A stretch of 64,000 bases of DNA, taken from NCBI RefSeq assembly GCF_001273835.1, contig NZ_JHEI01000140.1, positions 1 to 64,000 on the forward strand, written 5' to 3'. Positions within the stretch are counted from its first letter, which is position 1; every line of letters begins with the position of its first letter. Below are positions 53,254-61,382 of this stretch, one piece after another. A program made the translations under genes and the position numbers. Under the pieces are notes generated by a model that saw only the letters and a list, made by a program, of their open reading frames with translations, did no database searches and was not told the DNA's origin. The stretch comes from Leucobacter celer subsp. astrifaciens. GTDB lineage: Bacteria > Actinomycetota > Actinomycetes > Actinomycetales > Microbacteriaceae.

Positions 53254-54029
53254 CGTGCGGTCTCCGCGAAGAAGGCGAGCAGGGCCTCGGACACGGCGGC
53301 GGGCTGCTCGGCCGGCGGCTGGTGCGCGGCGCCGTCGATGCGCAGCTTGCGGCCGCGCTGCACCCCGGCCACGATCTGATCCTGCTTCTCCTCCGGCCCC
53401 ACGGTGTCGAACTCCCCGTAGACCGCGAGGATCGGCACCGAGATCTCGCCCAGGCGCGAGCTCAGGTCGTACTTCGCGAGCGCTTCGGCGCAGCGCGCGT
53501 ACCCCTCCGACGGAGTCTCCTGCAGCACGCGCAGGATCCGCCCGGTGAGCACCGGCTCGTTCGTGATCGAGTCGGGCGCGAACCAGGTCTTCGACGAGGG
53601 CCCCACGAGCGCGGCGGGCGACTGCTGCCGCACCATCTCGGCTCGCGCCGTCCAGTGCTCCGCGCCGCCCAGTGCGGCGCCCGAGGCGATGATCGCGGCT
53701 CCGAGCAGCGCCTCGGGATGCCCCAGCGCGAGTTCCAGCCCCAGCGCGCCGCCGATCGAGACGCCGGCGTACAGGAAGCGGCCGCCCGCGAGCTGCTGCC
53801 CTGTCTCGGCCACCGCGTCGGCCAGCTCGGCGAGGGTGAACGGCTCCGCGGGCACGGGCGTCTGCTCGTGCCCCGGCAGGGAGAGCAGCGCGACGCGGTA
53901 CTCGGCGGCGAGCGCCGGCACGACGTTCTCCCAGAGCAGGATGCCCGTACCGAGGGAGTGGCCGAGCACCACGAGCGGCGCACCGGCGGGGCCGACCGGG
54001 TCGGTGAGTCTGATCGGTGGTCGGGTCAT
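53250..54029 (-). CDS. pcaD: 3-oxoadipate enol-lactonase
   Basis: A 259-residue alpha/beta hydrolase that opens beta-ketoadipate enol-lactone to beta-ketoadipate. The oxyanion strand LGHSLGTG, nucleophile Ser91 (YAGVSIGGALG), an acid near 211 (YGEFDTVGP) and His near 237 (DGAAHQPPAE) make the triad. It is separate from PcaC here, whereas many Actinobacteria carry a fused PcaL. The gap to pcaB holds a 22-bp tandem array. Confidence 0.9.
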   Translation of the reverse strand: MTRPPIRLTDPVGPAGAPLVVLGHSLGTGILLWENVVPALAAEYRVALLSLPGHEQTPVPAEPFTLAELADAVAETGQQLAGGRFLYAGVSIGGALGLELALGHPEALLGAAIIASGAALGGAEHWTARAEMVRQQSPAALVGPSSKTWFAPDSITNEPVLTGRILRVLQETPSEGYARCAEALAKYDLSSRLGEISVPILAVYGEFDTVGPEEKQDQIVAGVQRGRKLRIDGAAHQPPAEQPAAVSEALLAFFAETAR

Positions 54030-54040
54030 GGGGTCTCTCC

Positions 54041-54128
54041 TATTGCTTCGTCATCTTGAGCGTATGGCTTCGTCGTCCTGCGCCTCTTGCTTGGCCATCC
54101 TGCGCCTATTGCTTCGTCATCCTGCGCG
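54041..54128. repeat. 22-bp tandem array inside the pca operon
   Basis: Four consecutive 22-bp units start at 54041, 54063, 54085 and 54107, consensus TATTGCTTCGTCATCCTGCG plus two bases. The last unit continues into CAGTCGCAGGATC, a copy of the dispersed GTCATCCTGCGC element, from which the array seems to have grown. Confidence 0.9.
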
Positions 54129-54140
54129 CAGTCGCAGGAT

Positions 54141-55544
54141 CTACTCCGGTGTCGACAGGCCCTGCGGGCCGCTCTGCGCACGCGTGACGTCGGGCGCGGG
54201 TTCGTCGTCGAGCTCGTCGACGAGTCGTGCGGCGAGGCCGGTGTAGCCCGCAGGATCGAGCATCGCGTCGATATCGACGCCCTCGAGCGCCGGCTCCGCC
54301 CGCAGCATCGAGGCGAGATCCTCCCCCGCTCCCGCGGCGGCCACAAGCTCGCGCACCCGCTCCGCACCCAGGATCGGCCCGAGCTCGAGATTCAGGCGCT
54401 CGGCGACGATCAGGCCGCGGGTCAGCTCCAGGTTGCGCCGCACGGCGTCGTGGTCGACGCGCAGACCCGACACGAGCGAGCGGGCGCCCCCGCCGGCTCC
54501 CAGCGCGAGGCGCAGCAGCTCCCGCAGCGCGGGCCACTCCGCGTGCCAGGCGCCGTCCGGGCGCTCGTCGACCGCGAGAGCGGCGGCGCTGTGCAGGGTC
54601 GCCGCGAGGTGCGGGGCCCGGATCGCCGCGGAGCGGATCAGCACGGATGCCGCCGGGTTCCGTTTCTGCGGCATCGCAGAGGACCCGCCCGCCGCACCCT
54701 CTGCGAGCTCGCCGATCTCGGTGCGGCTGAGCGTGGCGACGTCGGCGGCGATCTTGCCGAGCGCGTCGATGGCCTGCACGAGGGCGTCGCCCAGTTCCGT
54801 GACGGGCCAGCGCTGCGTGTGCCAGGGCGCCTCGGGCGTCGCGAGGTCGAGCTCCTCGGCGAAGGCCGCCGGCAGCGCCCGAGCGGCGCTCTCGCCGCCG
54901 ATGGCGACGAACGACGCCAGGGTGCCGCCCGCTCCGCCGAGCTGCACCGGGAGTTCGACCAGGATCTCGTCGAGCCGCATCGCCGCGCGTTCGACTCCGC
55001 GCGCCCAGTTCGCGGCGCGCAGCCCGATCGTCGTGGGCACGGCGTGCTGCGTCAGCGTGCGGGCCGCAGCGGGCTCGTCGCGGTGCTCGGCGGCGAAACG
55101 CCGCAGCACCTCGTCGATCTCGACCAGGTGGGAGAGCACCTCGAAGCCGGCGTCGACCGCCGTCATCATGAGCGCGGTATCCATGATGTCCTGGCTCGTC
55201 GCTCCGCGGTGCACCCACGCACGGGCGTGCTCGGGCACCAGCTCCCGCAGCATGCCGACGAGCGGGATCACGGGGTTGCCGCCGGCGACCGATCCCGCGA
55301 TCAGGGCGTCGAGATCGAACCGTGCGAGCGCAGGCGGCGCCGATCCCGCCTCGCCGTTGGCGCCCGGAGCCCCCAGCAGCGCCTCGGTGATCGCCTCCGC
55401 GGCCTCGCGAGGCGCCACCCCGACCTCGGCCCAGGCGCGCGCGAGCGCGACCTCCGCAGCGATGAGACGCGCGGCGAAGGCCCCGTCGGACGTGCTCTCG
55501 TCGTGACCGATCGTGACGGGCGAGAGCAGCCCCGCGTCGATCAC
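54141..55544 (-). CDS. pcaB: 3-carboxy-cis,cis-muconate cycloisomerase
   Basis: A 467-residue member of the fumarase/aspartase superfamily that forms 4-carboxymuconolactone. Signature GGSSAMPQKRNPAAS, the VHRGATSQDIMDTA segment and the TLTQHAVPTTIGLRAANW helix are visible. The start is the GTG at 55544, 19 bases after the pcaG stop; a longer frame would run back through the pcaG end. Pathway position: after PcaHG, before PcaC. Confidence 0.9.
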   Translation of the reverse strand: MIDAGLLSPVTIGHDESTSDGAFAARLIAAEVALARAWAEVGVAPREAAEAITEALLGAPGANGEAGSAPPALARFDLDALIAGSVAGGNPVIPLVGMLRELVPEHARAWVHRGATSQDIMDTALMMTAVDAGFEVLSHLVEIDEVLRRFAAEHRDEPAAARTLTQHAVPTTIGLRAANWARGVERAAMRLDEILVELPVQLGGAGGTLASFVAIGGESAARALPAAFAEELDLATPEAPWHTQRWPVTELGDALVQAIDALGKIAADVATLSRTEIGELAEGAAGGSSAMPQKRNPAASVLIRSAAIRAPHLAATLHSAAALAVDERPDGAWHAEWPALRELLRLALGAGGGARSLVSGLRVDHDAVRRNLELTRGLIVAERLNLELGPILGAERVRELVAAAGAGEDLASMLRAEPALEGVDIDAMLDPAGYTGLAARLVDELDDEPAPDVTRAQSGPQGLSTPE

Positions 55545-55563
55545 GTGGCTCTCATCACTCGCG

Positions 55564-56208
55564 TCAGAATGCAAGGAAGACGGTCTCCTTCTCGCCCTGC
55601 AGGCGGATATCCTTCTGCAGCCACCCCTCGGACGTACGCTCCAGGACGAGCGTAGCGCGCTCCGCGTCGCCGAGCGAGGACAGCAGCGGATCCTTCGCCA
55701 GCAGTTCATCCTGCTCGGGCAGGTAGAGGCGGGTGTGCAGCTTGTCGGGCAGGCCCCGCGCGTACACGATCACGGCGAAGAACGGCGCCTCGCCGTGCAC
55801 CGAGCCGGGCTCGCGCGTCCAGAACTCGAAGTGGCCGTCGTCGTCGGTGAAGGCGCGGCCGAAACCGGTGAAGGTGTGATCGTCGCGCGAGAGCGTGCCG
55901 CGGGCGCGAGGCACGCTGCCGTCGCTGTCGGCCTGCCAGATCTCGACCATCGAGTCGGGCACCGCGTTGCCCGCGCCGTCGAGCACTCGCCCGCCCAGCA
56001 CGATCGCGCCCGGCGAATGCGGGAACACCAGCTGATGCTTCTTCTCGAAGTCGGTGCCGAAGGCGAAGAACGGCCCGACGGTCTGCCCCGGGGTCGGATC
56101 GTGCGTCTTCACGGGGACGGCCGACGGAGCCGCGAGAGTGATCGCGCCGGTGTCGACCGGAACCGTGCCGGCCATGGGCACCTGGCCGAATGCGGTGGTG
56201 TCGTTCAT
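55564..56208 (-). CDS. pcaG: Protocatechuate 3,4-dioxygenase, alpha subunit
   Basis: A 214-residue alpha subunit: TPGQTVGPFFAFG at the N-terminus, RVLDGAGNAVPDSMVEIWQADSDG core strand, GFGRAFTDDDGHFEFWTREPG. It lacks the iron ligands, as alpha subunits do, and assembles with PcaH. Start shares one base with the pcaH stop (TGATG). Confidence 0.93.
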   Translation of the reverse strand: MNDTTAFGQVPMAGTVPVDTGAITLAAPSAVPVKTHDPTPGQTVGPFFAFGTDFEKKHQLVFPHSPGAIVLGGRVLDGAGNAVPDSMVEIWQADSDGSVPRARGTLSRDDHTFTGFGRAFTDDDGHFEFWTREPGSVHGEAPFFAVIVYARGLPDKLHTRLYLPEQDELLAKDPLLSSLGDAERATLVLERTSEGWLQKDIRLQGEKETVFLAF

Positions 56209-57047
56209 CAGTGCTCGTCCTCCTCGTCGAACCAGGTGGAGTTCTCGAACCAGGTCTGCTCGGGGCCGTCGACCACGATGTCGAAGCGATACCCCATGGA
56301 GAACTCGGGCACCGTCAGGTCGTGATCGTAGACGCCGACGAGCCTGTCGCGGTCCTTCTGGCTGCGGATGGTGTTGTAGATCGGATCCAGCGGGAACAGC
56401 GGGTCTCCCGGGAAGTACATCTGGGTGACGATGCGCTGCGTGAAGGAGGTGCCGAACACCGAGAAGTGGATGTGGGCCGGGCGCCAAGCGTTGACGTGAT
56501 TGCGCCAGGGGTACGGTCCGGGCTTGATGGTCGTGAACTTGTACTCGCCGCTGTCGTTCGTGACCACCCGACCGGCGCCCGTGAAGTTGGGGTCGATGGG
56601 GGCCGGGTGCTGATCCCGCTTGTGGATGTAGCGGCCGCCGGCGTTGGCCTGCCACACCTCGATCAGCTGGTTGCGCACCGGACGGCCCCAGGAGTCGAGC
56701 AGGCGCCCCTGCACCGTGATGCGCTCGCCCTGCGGCTCCCCCGGGCCGCCGTTGAGCGTCAGGTCGGACTCGATCGCCTTCACGTCTCGCTGCCCGAAGG
56801 CGGGCGACCACAGCTCGATGGTCTCGGGGTCCGTGTGCCGAGGATCCTTCGTCGGCGAGCGCAGGATGCTCGACCGGTAGGGCGGGAAGTCGAGGATCGT
56901 CTGCGGGAACCGCTCGCCCGCCGCCTCGCGGCGGTCGTAGTCGGCGTGCAGTTCGGCGGTCTCCCGGTCGATCTGCGCCTGCGAGGCCTGATCGGGGGCG
57001 GCCAGCAGCGACTCGGGGGCCACCGAGGTGTTCTGCGCTTCGGACAT
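56208..57047 (-). CDS. pcaH: Protocatechuate 3,4-dioxygenase, beta subunit
   Basis: A 279-residue catalytic subunit that cleaves protocatechuate between its two hydroxyls with non-haem Fe(III). The four iron ligands can be read: Tyr140 (ANAGGRY), Tyr179 (GPYPWRNH), His192 and His194 (AWRPAHIHFS). ATG 57047 follows AAGGAG. First gene of pcaHGBDC; the IclR gene upstream on the same strand ends 115 bases before it, past a CTCCCACT-CAG-TGGGAG type hairpin. Confidence 0.95.
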   Translation of the reverse strand: MSEAQNTSVAPESLLAAPDQASQAQIDRETAELHADYDRREAAGERFPQTILDFPPYRSSILRSPTKDPRHTDPETIELWSPAFGQRDVKAIESDLTLNGGPGEPQGERITVQGRLLDSWGRPVRNQLIEVWQANAGGRYIHKRDQHPAPIDPNFTGAGRVVTNDSGEYKFTTIKPGPYPWRNHVNAWRPAHIHFSVFGTSFTQRIVTQMYFPGDPLFPLDPIYNTIRSQKDRDRLVGVYDHDLTVPEFSMGYRFDIVVDGPEQTWFENSTWFDEEDEH

Positions 57048-57113
57048 CGTGCTCTCCTTCGAGGGGCGGGATCCCCTCCAGGGTGACAGCAGACGTGGCG
57101 GAGGCCCCTCCCC

Positions 57114-57133
57114 GCTCCCACTCAGTGGGAGCA
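57114..57133 (-). terminator. Small hairpin between IclR gene and pcaH
   Basis: GCTCCCACT / TGGGAGC arms with a short loop, 30 bases after the IclR stop. Suggests that pcaHGBDC has its own promoter in 57048-57113. Confidence 0.5.
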
Positions 57134-57162
57134 GGGCCTGCCGCGGCGCCGTACGCGGCGGT

Positions 57163-57909
57163 CTAGGCCCGGATCTCGGCGTGGATCTCTCGCGCCGATT
57201 GCTGCACGAGCCGCGACAGCAATCGCTCGTCGGCGCGGTCGATGTGCACCACCACACCCAGCGCGATGGACGGCAGGCCGGGAACCTGCGGCACCGCGGC
57301 CGCTACCGAGATGTTGCCCAGCGTCATCTCCTCGCGGGTCAGCGCGTACCCCCGTGCGCGGGTCAGCCGCAGGTCCTCGCGCAGGGCCGGCTCGTCGACG
57401 ATGGAGTGCACGGTCTCCCGCTCCCGCGGCGTCGCGAAGTAGCGCGAGAGCCAGCCCTCGTCGCACCCCGCGAGCAGCGCCTTCCCCACCCCGGTCGTGT
57501 GCAGCGGCCCCCGCCCGCCCGCCCGGGTCACCGTCGGGATCGAGCGGCGCCCGGTCACCCGGCCGACGTACAGCACCCGCGCGTTCTCCGGTTCGCCGTC
57601 GAGCACGCCCAGGTGCACGTTCTCACCGGTCGCCTCGTAGAGGCGCATGAGGTGCGGGATCGCCCGCTCGCGCAGGCGCAGCGCCAGCGGCGACAGCTCG
57701 CCGAACTCCCACAGCCGCGGTCCGACGGCGTAGCGATGGTCGGGCACGCGCACCAGCAGCCCGCGCTCGAGCAGCGTGCCGAGCAGGCGGTGCAGGGTGG
57801 AGGAGGCGAGGCCCGTACGACGGCCGAGCTCGGCGGCCGTGAGTTCGGGTTCGTCCTCGCTGAAGCAGCCGAGCACGTCAAGCGCTCGGTCCAGCACGCC
57901 CGCACTCAT
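57163..57909 (-). CDS. IclR-family regulator next to pcaH
   Basis: A 248-residue regulator: winged helix VLDRALDVLGCFSEDEPELTAAELGRRTGLASSTLHRLLGTLLERGLL at residues 5-55 and an IclR effector domain (VLYVGRVTGRRSIPTVTRAGGRGPLHTTGVGKALLAG). Position directly upstream of pcaHGBDC makes it the likely regulator of that operon. Divergent from a second IclR gene. Confidence 0.87.
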   Translation of the reverse strand: MSAGVLDRALDVLGCFSEDEPELTAAELGRRTGLASSTLHRLLGTLLERGLLVRVPDHRYAVGPRLWEFGELSPLALRLRERAIPHLMRLYEATGENVHLGVLDGEPENARVLYVGRVTGRRSIPTVTRAGGRGPLHTTGVGKALLAGCDEGWLSRYFATPRERETVHSIVDEPALREDLRLTRARGYALTREEMTLGNISVAAAVPQVPGLPSIALGVVVHIDRADERLLSRLVQQSAREIHAEIRA

Positions 57910-57970
57910 GCCGCCTCCTCGGTTCGCATCCCGTCTCCCGATGAGCGTAGCGCTCGAACGCGCGGGAGCG

Positions 57971-58063
57971 CCCTAGTCTCGGTCGAGAATCGGCAGGTCG
58001 AGATCGAAGGCGAGCGCGATCGCCTTGGCCAGCTCATGCTCCTGCTCCGCCACGATGCGAAGC
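57971..58063 (-). CDS. Possible 30-residue peptide upstream of the IclR gene
   Basis: A short frame starting ATG CTT CGC at 58063 and ending TAG at 57971 reads MLRIVAEQEHELAKAIALAF followed by DLDLPILDRD. Composition and helix-like pattern look protein-like, unlike the neighbouring frames, and the frame stays open upstream for about 12 more codons (RPRVSERE). It may be a leader peptide, or the 3' remnant of a lost gene cut by the divergent IclR gene. I do not recognise it. Confidence 0.25.
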
Positions 58064-58112
58064 ATCTCCCGCTCGGAGACACGGGGTCGGTCGCCCGTGG
58101 CATGCTGTCGGC

Positions 58113-58865
58113 ATGGCGAATTCGCGCAGCGGGGACTCGATGATCACGCGGGTGGTGCGGATCCTCGACACCTTCTCCACGGATCGCACCGTGCAGACGG
58201 CGAGCGAGATCGGCCGGCGGGCCGAGCTGCCCGGATCGACCGCGCACCGCTTGATCGACGAGCTCGTCTCGGCCGGCGTGCTCGAACGCGACGACGAGCA
58301 CCGGGTGCGGCTCGGCATGCGGCTCTGGGAGCTCGCGCTGCGGGGATCGACCGCGCTCCGGCTGCGGCAGGCCGCGCTCCCCCACATGGAGGCCGTGCAG
58401 GCCGAGATCCGGCAGCACACCCAGCTCGCCGTGCTCGAGCGGGAGGAGGCGCTCTTCCTGGAGCGCCTGTCGCACCCCGACGCCGGCGCCAACATCACCC
58501 GGGTGGCCGGTCGGCTCCCCCTGCACGCCTCCTCGTCGGGTCTCGTGCTGCTCGCGCACGCCGATCCCGCCCTCCGGGAGCGTGTGCTCGCGGAGCCGCT
58601 GCGCGCCGTCGGCTCCGGCACGATCACCGATCCCGTCCGCCTGCGGCGAGCGCTCGCCGAGATCCGCCGCGCGGGCTTCGTGGCCGCCCCGGGATCGATC
58701 GAGGCCGTGTCGACCGGCGTCGCGGTGCCGATCCGGGATGCGGGCTCCGTGATCGCGGCGCTCTCCGTGGTGCTGCCGCGCGAGGCTCCCCCGGAACCGG
58801 CGGTACACGCGCTGCGCGCGGCCGCGCAGCGGATCGAGGCGGAACTGCGCGCGAACCGGCCCTGA
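58113..58865 (+). CDS. IclR-family regulator next to pobA (PobR-like)
   Basis: A 250-residue regulator: winged helix ITRVVRILDTFSTDRTVQTASEIGRRAELPGSTAHRLIDELVSAGVL (about 11-57) and an IclR effector domain (AVLEREEALFLERLSHPDAGANITRVAGRLPLHASSSGLVLLAH). It precedes pobA on the same strand, with a palindromic element between, and probably controls pobA. Effector would be 4-hydroxybenzoate or protocatechuate; inference. Confidence 0.87.
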   Translation: MANSRSGDSMITRVVRILDTFSTDRTVQTASEIGRRAELPGSTAHRLIDELVSAGVLERDDEHRVRLGMRLWELALRGSTALRLRQAALPHMEAVQAEIRQHTQLAVLEREEALFLERLSHPDAGANITRVAGRLPLHASSSGLVLLAHADPALRERVLAEPLRAVGSGTITDPVRLRRALAEIRRAGFVAAPGSIEAVSTGVAVPIRDAGSVIAALSVVLPREAPPEPAVHALRAAAQRIEAELRANRP

Positions 58866-58882
58866 GGCAGCCCCCCTCCCGG

Positions 58883-58956
58883 CCCGTCATCCTGCGCGAG
58901 CGGAGCGAGTCGCAGGATCCACCCATGGATTCTGCGACTGCGCGCAGAATGACGGG
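58883..58956. repeat. Facing pair of GTCATCCTGCGC elements
   Basis: CCCGTCATCCTGCGCG with GTCGCAGGATCCA faces TGGATTCTGCGACT with CGCGCAGAATGACGGG, making an imperfect hairpin of about 35 bp per arm just after the IclR stop. Probably terminates the IclR transcript before pobA. Confidence 0.75.
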
Positions 58957-58972
58957 TTATGGTTTCGGAAGA

Positions 58973-58995
58973 TGGTTCCTATTGAATGGGAAACA
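58973..58995. promoter_or_regulatory. Possible operator upstream of pobA
   Basis: TGGTTCC-N9-GGAAACA, imperfect inverted repeat (6 of 7) in an A/T-richer patch 100 bases before pobA. Candidate site for the adjacent IclR protein. Confidence 0.4.
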
Positions 58996-59095
58996 TCCGA
59001 CGCCCCACCCGCCGCTCCCGCACACTATTGGCAACGACCCTCGCAGGCCCGGTCGACCGCCACCCGCATCGCTCACCACTGTCGAAGGAGGCACC

Positions 59096-60298
59096 ATGAC
59101 CGCAGAGCGCACCCGCGTCGCCATCATCGGGGCCGGCCCCGCGGGCCTCGTCCTCTCCCACCTGCTCGAGCAGGCCGGGATCGAGAGCATCGTCGTCGAC
59201 CAGCGCAGCCGCGAGGAGATCGAGGGCACCATCCGAGCCGGCATCCTGGAGCAGGGCGCCGTCGATCTGCTCGCCTCGATCGGCACGACGAGTCGCGTAC
59301 ACACGGTCGGCCACCGGCACGACGGCATCGAGTTGCACTTCGCCTCGCCCGACGGCGCCCAGGAGCGGCACCGCATCGACTTCCCCGGCCTCACCGGGCG
59401 CAGCGTCTGGCTCTACCCCCAGCACGAGGTGCTCATCGACCTCATCGCCGCGCGTCTGGAGGCCGGCCAGGATCTGCGCTTCGGCGCGACCGTCGAGCGG
59501 GTCGCGGACGTCGAGACCGAGCGGCCGCGCGTCTTCGGCACCGACGCCGAGGGGCGACCCTTCGAGATCGAAGCCGAGTTCCTGGTCGGCGCCGACGGCT
59601 CGCGCAGCGTCGTGCGCCCCGCCGTGACCGGTCCCTCGCGCGAGGGCGGCTACTACCGCGAGTACCCCTTCGCTTGGTTCGGGATCCTGTGCGAGGCCCC
59701 GCCGAGCTCGGAAGAGCTCATCTACAGCAACTCTTCCCACGGCTTCGCGCTCATCAGCCAGCGTTCGCCGGCCGTGCAGCGCATGTACTTCCAGTGCGAT
59801 CCCGGCACCGACCCGAACGCGATGAGCGAGGCCGAGATCTGGGACACCCTGCAGGCACGCACCCCCGGCACCGAGCTGCGGGAGGGGCGCATCTTCCAGC
59901 GCGACGTGCTGCGCTTCCGCAGCTTCGTGTCGCACGAGCTGCGGCACGGTCGGGCCGCCCTCGTCGGCGACGCCGCGCACACCGTCCCGCCCACAGGTGC
60001 CAAGGGCATGAACCTCGCGATCGGGGACGTCATCCTGCTGAACGAGGCGCTGCAGGAACTGCTGCTGCACGGCAGCGAGCGCGGGATCGACGCCTACGCC
60101 GCTGCCGCCTCGAAGCGCATCTGGAAGGCGCAGCACTTCTCGTGGTGGATGACGAGCATGCTGCACCTCTCGCCCGAATCGACCGACTTCGACCGGCTGC
60201 GGCAGCTCGGCGAGCTGCGATCGGTCGTCGAGTCGGAGGCGGGACGGCGGTATCTCGCGGAGGCCTACACCGGGTGGCCCTACGAGACGGTGCTGTAG
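59096..60298 (+). CDS. pobA: 4-hydroxybenzoate 3-monooxygenase
   Basis: A 400-residue FAD monooxygenase that turns 4-hydroxybenzoate into protocatechuate with NAD(P)H and O2. FAD-binding GAGPAG (12-17), the DG fingerprint VGADGSRSVVR, and GDAAHTVPPTGAKGMNLAIGD near 285 are present. RIDFPGLTGRSVWLYPQHEV and YSNSSHGFALISQRSPAVQRMYFQ are typical of PobA rather than of other class A hydroxylases. AAGGAGGCACC precedes ATG 59096. It joins the phenylpropanoid branch (ending at 4-hydroxybenzoate) to pcaHGBDC. Confidence 0.94.
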   Translation: MTAERTRVAIIGAGPAGLVLSHLLEQAGIESIVVDQRSREEIEGTIRAGILEQGAVDLLASIGTTSRVHTVGHRHDGIELHFASPDGAQERHRIDFPGLTGRSVWLYPQHEVLIDLIAARLEAGQDLRFGATVERVADVETERPRVFGTDAEGRPFEIEAEFLVGADGSRSVVRPAVTGPSREGGYYREYPFAWFGILCEAPPSSEELIYSNSSHGFALISQRSPAVQRMYFQCDPGTDPNAMSEAEIWDTLQARTPGTELREGRIFQRDVLRFRSFVSHELRHGRAALVGDAAHTVPPTGAKGMNLAIGDVILLNEALQELLLHGSERGIDAYAAAASKRIWKAQHFSWWMTSMLHLSPESTDFDRLRQLGELRSVVESEAGRRYLAEAYTGWPYETVL

Positions 60299-60315
60299 CG
60301 CCGGGCGCTGGTCGC

Positions 60316-60400
60316 GGATCCGGATTTCGACTCGGCTCCGCCTCGCTCAATCGGCGGAGCGGATCCGGATTTCGACAGGCTCAATCGGCGGAGCGGATCC
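60316..60400. repeat. Two direct GGATCCGGATTTCGAC repeats
   Basis: GGATCCGGATTTCGAC is followed by a CGCTCAATCGGCGGAGC variant and repeated as GGATCCGGATTTCGACAGGC with TCAATCGGCGGAGC. A further GTCATGCTGCGCGAGCGAAG element follows at 60414. All lie in the gap after pobA, which has no gene. Confidence 0.75.
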
Positions 60401-60475
60401 GTACGGTCAGCCCGTCATGCTGCGCGAGCGAAGCGAGTCGCAGCACGCAGGATCCAGACGCCCGCTATGGACTCT

Positions 60476-60535
60476 TCGCGCGTCACTACTTGTTGCCTCG
60501 CGTCGAGTTTGGTGACAACTACTGGCGCGCGAAGA
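60476..60535. repeat. Dispersed palindromic element, copy C
   Basis: The reverse complement aligns with copy A at 391-450 through both arms and the TAGTTGTCACCAAAC...CGCGAGGC core. Ends 32 bases before the polyphosphate glucokinase stop. Confidence 0.8.
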
Positions 60536-60567
60536 GGGGATGAGGCGCCGACGGATATCTCGCGTCC

Positions 60568-61350
60568 CTACGCCGGCGAGGCGAGCTTCGCCGCGCCGAT
60601 GATGCCCGCGTTGTTCCTGAAGCTCGCCGGCGCCACGGGCGCCGTGACGCCGGGGAACGGCAGGTACTGGTCCGAGGCCTTGCTGATGCTGCCGCCGATC
60701 ACGAAGCGATCCGGGTTCATCACCTGCTCGAGATGGGCGAGGTAGCGCGCCGCCCGGGCCGCCCACTCCTCGAGCGATATGCCCTCGCGCTCGATCACCT
60801 TCGCGGAGGTGCTGCGCTCGATCGGGGAGTGCCCGTCGAGCTCGAGGTGCCCGAGCTCGAAGTTCGGCACCAGCACGCCGTCGCAGATGAGCGCGGAGCC
60901 GATCCCGGTGCCGAAGGTCAGCACCATCGTCACACCGGGCAGCCCGCGCACCCCGCCGAAAGCGGTCTCTGCGATCCCCGCGGCGTCCGCGTCGTTCACC
61001 ACCGTGCACGGCGCGCCCACGGCCGCCGACAACAGCGCGCGGGCGTCCGTGCCGATCCAGCTCGGATCGACGTTCGCGGCGGTGCGCATCACACCGTCGC
61101 GCACCACACCGGGAAGCGTCACGCCGATGGGCGTGTGATCCACGTCGGCGAAGCCGAGACCCGTGAGCTCCTCGCGGATCGCGGCGACCATGGTGCCGAC
61201 CTCGCGGGCGATCCCGTCGGGATGCCCGCCGGCGGGCGTCAGCACCTTGTGCCGCGAGGTGAGCTTCTCACCCGTCTCCGGGTCGATCGCGGCGCCCTTG
61301 ATTCCGGTGCCGCCGACATCGATCCCGATCGCGGCTCGCTGCTGCTTCAT
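60568..61350 (-). CDS. ppgK: Polyphosphate glucokinase
   Basis: A 260-residue ROK-fold kinase that phosphorylates glucose with polyphosphate (and ATP), a form common in Actinobacteria. AIGIDVGGTGIKGAAID (phosphate 1), GVTLPGVV, VVNDADAAGIAE and LTFGTGIGSAL (phosphate 2) are visible. It lacks the ROK zinc cluster, as PpgK does. The start lies 33 bases after the thiolase stop; no functional link to the thiolase is evident. Confidence 0.9.
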   Translation of the reverse strand: MKQQRAAIGIDVGGTGIKGAAIDPETGEKLTSRHKVLTPAGGHPDGIAREVGTMVAAIREELTGLGFADVDHTPIGVTLPGVVRDGVMRTAANVDPSWIGTDARALLSAAVGAPCTVVNDADAAGIAETAFGGVRGLPGVTMVLTFGTGIGSALICDGVLVPNFELGHLELDGHSPIERSTSAKVIEREGISLEEWAARAARYLAHLEQVMNPDRFVIGGSISKASDQYLPFPGVTAPVAPASFRNNAGIIGAAKLASPA

Positions 61351-61382
61351 AGCAGACGAGTGTAGCGGTCTCGCGGCCGCCG

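Noticed and set aside
40018..54030. Horizontally acquired island
   Set aside because: Base composition and codon use of the catabolic genes look the same as in clpB and gdh, and there are no mobility genes at the borders.
54041..54128. CRISPR array
   Set aside because: Units are contiguous 22-mers with no unique spacers and no cas genes are present.
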